Assembly (NCBI GenBank): GCA_018711085.1
Contig: DVIR01000042.1
Coordinates: 1 to 19,253, forward strand
Reading direction: 5' to 3'
Origin: Faeciplasma gallinarum
GTDB lineage: Bacteria; Bacillota; Clostridia; Oscillospirales; Ruminococcaceae
Length of the DNA stretch: 19,253 bases
This document shows positions 14,790 to 19,253 of this stretch, piece by piece (position 1 is the first letter of the stretch; every line of letters starts with the position of its first letter). The notes beneath the pieces were generated by a model that did not search any database, was not told where the DNA came from, and saw only the letters and a list, made by a program, of their open reading frames with translations. Both the position numbers and the translations under genes were made by a program.

Positions 14790-15254
14790 CTACAATTTCT
14801 TTACCGCCTCATAGTTAGTAAGGGTAACTCCCCTGCGAATGACCTGCCGTTCCTTTGTCACAGCGTATCCGCGCTTTTCAAAGAACCCTCTTGCGGTTAT
14901 GGATGCATGGGTTGTCACCGTTAGCTCGCCGTTTGATATGGCATGCTTCTCCAGCTCGTCACATATTGCCGTTCCGACATGCATGCCCTGAAACTCCGAA
15001 CCGACATACAGTCTGTCGAGGTATCCTCCGTCTATGTCGCCGAAGCCCATTATTTTTCCGCTTTTGTCGCAAACGGCAACGACGGTGTAATGACTGCAAA
15101 AAGAGCGATCCCACTCGCTTTCGCTCTCGCCGCCTGTCGCCCATGCGTCAAGCTGTTCTTTTGTATAGTCCTTAGCGTTGACGCGGTGAACGGTGTCGTA
15201 AAACAGCGCCAAAATCTCCTTGCAATCAGCGCTTTTATATCTTCGCAAATGCAT
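14790..15254 (-). CDS. YafP-like GNAT acetyltransferase
   Basis: A 154-residue GNAT protein. The closing part GELTVTTHASITARGFFEKRGY with RGVTLTNYE closely recalls E. coli YafP, a GNAT encoded in the SOS-induced dinB-yafNOP operon, as does the N-terminal KEQLDAWA. The acetyl-CoA loop is at residues 89-94 (QGMHVG); the middle Gly of the usual QxxGxG is His92. The substrate is unknown; YafP has been linked to tolerance of some genotoxic compounds. The ATG follows the polymerase stop by 13 bases with a weak AAGGGG site, and the YolD-like gene follows after 18 bases, so co-transcription is very likely. Confidence 0.82.
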   Translation of the reverse strand: MHLRRYKSADCKEILALFYDTVHRVNAKDYTKEQLDAWATGGESESEWDRSFCSHYTVVAVCDKSGKIMGFGDIDGGYLDRLYVGSEFQGMHVGTAICDELEKHAISNGELTVTTHASITARGFFEKRGYAVTKERQVIRRGVTLTNYEAVKKL

Positions 15255-15267
15255 ATGTCCGCCCCTT

Positions 15268-16791
15268 TTAAGCGTTGTGACCGCCTATTTGAGAATTGCG
15301 GTCCTTTGCCGTAGCGCCGTCCTCTAAGTTCATTCCCTTGAGTATGGCGTTTTTGCCGTACTTTCTTTTGATGTACACCACGGCCTTTTGCATGCTCTTT
15401 TCACGCGCCATGAGCCTTTCGTTCTCTTTATTTTCACGCTCAAGCTTTTCGTAATCGGTGAACATGTCAAGCTGCTCGCACACATCGCAGGACTTGACGG
15501 CACTTTCTCTGACTACTCTGTTTGCACATATGTTCAGGCGCCGTATGAGCAGCTTTTTGTCCACTATCCTGTCAAACAGCGCCGTCATTTTCTCCACGAT
15601 AACTCTTGTCGAGGAGGTGTAGCAGCCGATGTTTTCCGTGCCGTGTGAATGCTTTGGTATCTCCCTGCCGTACCTGTCTATGGTTATCTCTCCGCTGTAA
15701 AGCTTTCTTCTTGACGGGTTCTTTATGTTTTCCACGTCGTAGCCTATAGTCAGCGTGAGCTGATCAGTCACAAGACCCTTTCCCACAAGGTCTAAAGACA
15801 TCAAGTCCGCCATCTCCCGCAGGGCAAGCCTTGCTTTTTCACAGGTGTACGGTTCTTTTAAAACCTGACCGGAGCACAAGCTGTTCGTTTCGGGACGGTA
15901 TGACTTTATGTCCGAAATGCCGCAAGGCTCCCATCCCCAAGCGTGATCTATAAGCAGCTCCGCGCTCACGCCGAAAAGCTTATACAAAAGTTCCTCGTTG
16001 TAATAATCGGTGGGCTTTCCGACAGAGCATTTTGCAACATCGCCCATGGTGTACATGCCGTACTCCTCAAGCTTTCTTGAGTATCCCCTGCCCACTCTCC
16101 AAAAATCGGTTAGCGGTCTGTGATTCCACAAAAGCCTGCGGTAGCTCATCTCGTCAAGCTCCGCTATTCTCACGCCGTTTTCATCGGCAGCCATATGCTT
16201 TGCCACAATGTCCATTGCGACTTTGCACAAGTACAGGTTTGTACCGACTCCGGCTGTGGCGGTTATGCCTGTCGTGCGGTAAACATCCAAAATCATCTTC
16301 ATGGCAAGCTCCCGCGCGGTGAGGTTATACGTTTTAAGATAGGAAGTGGCGTCGATAAACACCTCGTCTATAGAGTAAACATGTATGTCCTCCGGAGCGA
16401 TGTATTTGAGATATATGTTGTAAATATCTGCACTCGCCTCCATGTATTTTGACATGCGCGGTTTTGCAACGATGTAATCTACCGCAAGCGCGTTGTTTGC
16501 CTTTAGTTCTGAATCTATGCAGGAAGAGCCGACAAGCTTTTTCGACGGCGCCTTTGCCGCACGGTATGCGTTCACGCCCTTGACCTTTTGCACAACTTCA
16601 AAAAGTCTCGGCCTGCCCGGTATGCCGTAAGCCTTCAATGACGGCGAAACCGCAAGGCAAATCGTTTTTTCCGTTCTCGACAGGTCTGCCACAACGAGAT
16701 TGGTGTTAAGCGGATCAAGCCCCCTGTCAACGCACTCCACGGAAGCATAAAACGACTTCAAATCTATTGCTATATAACTTTTACCGCTCAT
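15268..16791 (-). CDS. Y-family DNA polymerase (UmuC/UvrX-type)
   Basis: A 507-residue translesion polymerase (IMS family, PF00817). Palm motif 1 is YIAIDLKSFYASVE with metal ligand Asp10 and steric-gate Tyr15; the second catalytic pair is Asp142-Glu143 in YSIDEVFIDAT. Fingers (about 20-80), a helix-hairpin-helix thumb (about 225-260: LTDFWRVGRGYSRKLEEYG) and a little-finger domain (about 300-425) follow. QLDMF at 440-444 is a canonical sliding-clamp binding motif, and CDVC stands just before it. The tail RNSQIGGH is typical of the Firmicutes UvrX/YqjW group. GGAGGT is 7 bases before the ATG. It lies 43 bases downstream of bcp with no terminator between, and the YafP-like and YolD-like genes follow closely. 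Confidence 0.95.
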   Translation of the reverse strand: MSGKSYIAIDLKSFYASVECVDRGLDPLNTNLVVADLSRTEKTICLAVSPSLKAYGIPGRPRLFEVVQKVKGVNAYRAAKAPSKKLVGSSCIDSELKANNALAVDYIVAKPRMSKYMEASADIYNIYLKYIAPEDIHVYSIDEVFIDATSYLKTYNLTARELAMKMILDVYRTTGITATAGVGTNLYLCKVAMDIVAKHMAADENGVRIAELDEMSYRRLLWNHRPLTDFWRVGRGYSRKLEEYGMYTMGDVAKCSVGKPTDYYNEELLYKLFGVSAELLIDHAWGWEPCGISDIKSYRPETNSLCSGQVLKEPYTCEKARLALREMADLMSLDLVGKGLVTDQLTLTIGYDVENIKNPSRRKLYSGEITIDRYGREIPKHSHGTENIGCYTSSTRVIVEKMTALFDRIVDKKLLIRRLNICANRVVRESAVKSCDVCEQLDMFTDYEKLERENKENERLMAREKSMQKAVVYIKRKYGKNAILKGMNLEDGATAKDRNSQIGGHNA

Positions 16792-16834
16792 GCTCTACAC
16801 CTCCGTGCAAAAATGCGTCACAAATGTGCTCAGA

Positions 16835-17323
16835 CTACTTACTTTCCGACTTTAAATACTCAAGTATTTCGCCGGCGTTGGTGTCCGGCTTTACCTTAGG
16901 CATTACCTTTTCTATGATGCCCGACTCATTTATTATAAATGTAGTTCTCACAACGCCCATGCTCACCTTGCCGTAAAGCTTCTTCTCCTGCCATACGCCG
17001 TATGCCTTTATCGCAGACAGCTGCGGATCTGAAAGAAGTATGAACGGCAGCGAATACTTGTCGGCAAACTTAGCATGCGACGACTCGCTGTCCTTGCTTA
17101 TACCTACGACCTCGGCGTTTAACGCCTTGAACTCATCATATGCCGCGGCAAACGCCTGCGCCTGTCTTGTGCAGCCGGGCGTGTTATCCTTGGGGTAAAA
17201 ATACAGCACCAGCTTTTTGCCGGAGAAATCAGCCAAGGAATACTCCTTGCCGTCTTTATCCGAAAGCTTAAAATCAGGGGCGGCACAACCCGCCGACAAA
17301 ACCGTGTTGATCACATCTGACAT
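16835..17323 (-). CDS. bcp: Peroxiredoxin, Bcp/PrxQ type
   Basis: A 162-residue thiol peroxidase of the thioredoxin fold that reduces hydrogen peroxide and organic hydroperoxides. The peroxidatic Cys51 lies in DNTPGCTRQA. The resolving Cys that many Bcp proteins carry five residues later is absent (Ala/Gln region QAFAAAYDEF), so it is probably a 1-Cys form or uses an external thiol; the only other Cys is Cys13. WQEKKLYGKVSMGVVRTTFII matches the family strongly. AAAGGAG lies 10 bases before the ATG, and a TGCTATACT extended -10 element at 17375-17383 gives a leader of about 45 bases. It is first in the minus-strand cluster leading into the Y-family polymerase. Confidence 0.94.
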   Translation of the reverse strand: MSDVINTVLSAGCAAPDFKLSDKDGKEYSLADFSGKKLVLYFYPKDNTPGCTRQAQAFAAAYDEFKALNAEVVGISKDSESSHAKFADKYSLPFILLSDPQLSAIKAYGVWQEKKLYGKVSMGVVRTTFIINESGIIEKVMPKVKPDTNAGEILEYLKSESK

Positions 17324-17374
17324 ATTAAAACATCTCCTTTACTTCTTGTGAGCCGTTCGCTCTCCCGTGTCTAT

Positions 17375-17383
17375 AGTATAGCA
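17375..17383 (-). promoter_or_regulatory. Extended -10 promoter for bcp and the polymerase cluster
   Basis: TGCTATACT on the minus strand combines TATACT with the TGn extension. No good -35 exists at 16-18 bases, which fits an extended -10 promoter. Transcription would begin near 17368. Confidence 0.6.
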
Positions 17384-17422
17384 CGCTGCAATCTGTTTTT
17401 CTACAGTTATGCGAACAAAATT

Positions 17423-17436
17423 TGAACATATGTTTG
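17423..17436. promoter_or_regulatory. lexA box: Candidate LexA (SOS) box
   Basis: TGAACATATGTTTG matches the Gram-positive LexA consensus CGAACRNRYGTTYG at 13 of 14 positions; only the first C is T. It is centred roughly 60 bases upstream of the proposed bcp start point, and upstream of the Y-family polymerase cluster. It could act on the minus-strand cluster or on transcription to the right. Confidence 0.6.
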
Positions 17437-17466
17437 CGTTTTATGCTGCGGGAAGCCGAGAATATT

Positions 17467-17518
17467 TTTTTGAAAAGCTACTTCAAAAATACTTAACAAA
17501 TTTTCAATGAAAAATTTG
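17467..17518. repeat. Two AT-rich hairpins in the long intergenic region
   Basis: TTTTTGAA (17467-17474) pairs with TTCAAAAA (17482-17489), and CAAATTTT (17497-17504) with AAAATTTG (17511-17518). Both are perfect 8-bp AT-rich stems. They sit in the 300-base stretch between the LexA box and the promoter at 17626, which otherwise holds no gene I can support. Function is unknown. Confidence 0.35.
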
Positions 17519-17625
17519 TGTATATTGCATACGTGACTCAGAAAACCCGCATCAAATCGCGGTTTATCTAGCATGAAATAAAAGTATCATAATTTACTTT
17601 TGATTATTATTTTTTAGAAAATTGG

Positions 17626-17654
17626 TTGACACGTCAGAGCAGTAGTTGTATGAT
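17626..17654 (+). promoter_or_regulatory. Strong promoter upstream of the leader RNA
   Basis: A perfect TTGACA at 17626-17631, 17-base spacer and TATGAT at 17649-17654. The predicted start is near 17661, giving an unusually long leader of about 285 bases before the lipoprotein ATG. Confidence 0.8.
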
Positions 17655-17660
17655 AATACT

Positions 17661-17940
17661 AAAGAAATTAAATACTTTTTATGTTTTGAGTGAAAATGCT
17701 GTAATGTGTAAAGAAGCGGTGCGAATCCTTTTGGGGAGTGTGGTGAGGAAAGTTCCGTGCGTTACGCATGGAACGATGAGCCGTAAGTTCCAACCGAGTC
17801 GATGCATGCAGACAGTGTTTACACGCACGCAGCTTAGGTCTTTATCTTCTGAAAGCAAAACGCAGCAGGCGTTATGCTAATCGCCAGGACAGTTTGAATG
17901 TTCGCCAGCCGGCCAGAGGTTATTTCATTAAAAAGGAGAA
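17661..17940 (+). ncRNA. Unassigned structured 5' leader RNA
   Basis: About 280 transcribed bases without a credible coding frame but with consistent pairing. A long-range closing stem joins GTGTAAA (17706-17712) to TTTACAC (17818-17824), extended by GCTG (17698-17701) with CAGC (17830-17833). Inside is a 10-bp hairpin with one G-T pair and a 3-base loop (17752-17761 with 17765-17774). GTTCC recurs at 17787-17791 and could compete for the same GGAAC (17770-17774). A second hairpin lies at 17855-17877 (eight pairs, one mismatch). TCGCCAG occurs twice, near 17881 and 17902. There is no U-tract terminator, so any control would act on translation or stability. It matches no riboswitch class I know. 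Confidence 0.5.
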
Positions 17941-17945
17941 TTGCC

Positions 17946-19253
17946 ATGCGTAATACTTATACCTTGCGAGTGTTATCCGTCTTTTTGTCAATCACTCTGC
18001 TTATGTCGCTTTTCTCAGCATGCGGGGCGGAAACAAAAACTCCTAAAGATGATGAACCTGCAACGACCGCCGCCACGGAAGAAAACATTCCCGAGTCATC
18101 TGACGATTATATTATTACATCTTGGGAGGATGAAGATGGTGGCATTTATATCGGCAATATAGACCCTGAAACTGGCGAAATTGTAAGTAAAAATTATTAC
18201 GGTCATACCGATTATCCGGAAGATATGTACGAATCGCCTGAAGATATGCAGGCTAAATACCCGGGCAAAAAGGTTCTCGTGTGGGCAAGCGGTGATTTCT
18301 TAGCAGGGTCTTCCGCCATAATTCCAATAGACGAAATCAACAGCTATCTTGACTCTCTCGGCAAAGATTATGTGATATGCTACTCACCAATGAGCATGTT
18401 TTATATTCAATTTCCAGGAAACAATACTATTCAAAATAACACAGAAACGATGTTAATGGATAAGCTCGCGTCCGGTGAGCAGGTTGATATAATAACGACC
18501 GGACTTCTTACATATTTAGAATATGAAAATAGGACTGCAGCCGGCGTATATGAACATCTCATTCAGAACAACATCCTTGAACCGCTTGACAGCTATTTTG
18601 ATGGGAACGAAACCGCAAAGGAATTTTACGATTCTTTGCCGGAAAAGTTTTGGAACAGCTTCAGGCGAAACGGCAGCATATATCAAATAGGCAGCGGGTA
18701 TTGCTTCTCCTCTACTTCAGATGTAACCAGGATAAGAGGCAATAAGGATGAATACATGATAAGCGAAAGGCTGATGAACGAGTACGGATGGGACATAGAA
18801 AAGCCGATAGAAGAACAGCTCGACATAGTAAATGAAATCATTAAGAGCGAACCTCTGTTCGGAGGGATTTCAAACTTCACCACTGCATACATATATTATT
18901 TTAATGGGATTCACGGCGTGGCTTATGACAGTGAAGAGGACAAAGCGGTCAAATTAACCGAAAGCGATGAATACATAGACTATGTTCGCCGGTTGTACAC
19001 ATTGAAGGATGCCGGCGTATTAAACAACGGAGAGCGTTCAAACAGCTTTATCCAGTTATATTTATTAGATTTATTTGCCAGTGAAAAATTCGAATCTATT
19101 TTGTTTAATGCTGCTGCTACAGAAGCAGGAACAGAAACATACATCAACGTGACAAACGACGAGGGTTATATTATCAACGAATCAAGCGGCGGTGCAGGAA
19201 TATATACCGGCTCAAATTACAAGGAAGAGGCTTTTGACTTCATAATACTCGCC
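17946..19253 (+). CDS. ABC transporter solute-binding lipoprotein (5' part)
   Basis: An open frame of 436 codons that runs off the window without a stop. It begins MRNTYTLRVLSVFLS with a hydrophobic core and the lipobox FSAC (Cys26), then a Thr/Glu/Asp-rich tether to about residue 105. From KKVLVWASGDF (about 108-118) it reads like a family-1 extracellular solute-binding protein: an inter-domain ligand pattern with MLMDKLASGEQVDIITTG, NILEPLDSYF, and EKFWNSFRRNGSIYQIGSG. Such proteins usually capture sugars or oligosaccharides for an ABC importer; the permease genes would lie to the right of the window. AAGGAG (17933-17938) is 7 bases before the ATG. Its base use is noticeably more AT-rich than the metabolic genes to the left. 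Substrate unknown. Confidence 0.85.
   Translation, partial: MRNTYTLRVLSVFLSITLLMSLFSACGAETKTPKDDEPATTAATEENIPESSDDYIITSWEDEDGGIYIGNIDPETGEIVSKNYYGHTDYPEDMYESPEDMQAKYPGKKVLVWASGDFLAGSSAIIPIDEINSYLDSLGKDYVICYSPMSMFYIQFPGNNTIQNNTETMLMDKLASGEQVDIITTGLLTYLEYENRTAAGVYEHLIQNNILEPLDSYFDGNETAKEFYDSLPEKFWNSFRRNGSIYQIGSGYCFSSTSDVTRIRGNKDEYMISERLMNEYGWDIEKPIEEQLDIVNEIIKSEPLFGGISNFTTAYIYYFNGIHGVAYDSEEDKAVKLTESDEYIDYVRRLYTLKDAGVLNNGERSNSFIQLYLLDLFASEKFESILFNAAATEAGTETYINVTNDEGYIINESSGGAGIYTGSNYKEEAFDFIILA

Noticed and set aside
17744..17800. GAGGAAAGT followed by a GC hairpin, resembling the conserved start of RNase P RNA (P4 region)
   Set aside because: The other conserved RNase P segments (the ACAGAAA-type, AGATGATTGCC-type and 3' P4 strand) are not found, and the whole leader is too short.
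17626..17880. 84-codon open frame on the plus strand
   Set aside because: Its TTG start coincides with the -35 box of the promoter, it has no ribosome site, and the region has strong RNA pairing; no recognisable protein.
17715..17910. GGTGCGAATCC and GCCAGGA, which recall pieces of the cobalamin riboswitch
   Set aside because: The central CCCGCnACTGT-type core is missing and the final B12-box continues wrongly; the downstream gene looks like a sugar-type binding protein, not a cobalamin gene.

Overview
The window looks like chromosomal DNA of a low- to mid-GC member of the Clostridia, probably a gut or rumen commensal (Oscillospirales-like). This rests on strong AGGAGG ribosome sites, consensus TTGACA/TATAAT promoters, a Gram-positive type LexA box, a YolD-like protein beside a UvrX-type polymerase, single-membrane lipoproteins and frequent ATA codons. 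There is no sign of phage, plasmid, transposon, CRISPR, tRNA or rRNA. The genus is an inference.

Layout. 1-1136: 3' part of an AI-2E family membrane protein, followed by two terminators. 1299-2422 (minus): ECF sigma factor with a 4-base overlap to a single-pass membrane protein, probably its anti-sigma partner. 2651-4163: M42 aminopeptidase overlapping a GNAT acetyltransferase. 4300-7208: cytoplasmic GH29 alpha-L-fucosidase and pyruvate kinase 20 bases apart behind one good promoter. 7322-11184: a one-carbon operon, with promoter, ZTP riboswitch with intrinsic terminator, FNT-family formate channel, glyA and fhs. 11343-12198 (minus): a chimeric remnant of a sugar O-acetyltransferase fused to a flavodoxin piece and probably an aldo/keto reductase tail, divergent from a LysR regulator (12360-13244). 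13321-13893 (minus): cyclophilin-like lipoprotein. 14090-14302: PspC-type membrane protein. 14349-17323 (minus): a probable operon of bcp peroxiredoxin, Y-family polymerase, YafP-like GNAT and YolD-like protein, with a near-consensus LexA box upstream. 17626-19253: strong promoter, a roughly 285-base structured leader that I cannot assign, and a solute-binding lipoprotein that runs off the window.

How they work together. FNT, glyA and fhs can bring in formate, activate it to 10-formyl-THF and exchange one-carbon units with serine/glycine. A ZTP riboswitch makes the set responsive to folate shortage. The polymerase cluster looks like a DNA damage-tolerance module with an oxidative-stress enzyme in front. 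The LysR region looks like a redox operon collapsed by deletions, with the regulator and both divergent promoters still intact.

The items most worth following up are the unassigned leader RNA at 17661-17940, the multi-gene deletion chimera at 11343-12198, and the polymerase/YafP-like/YolD-like cluster under a possible LexA site. All calls are from reading the sequence; no database search or folding program was run.
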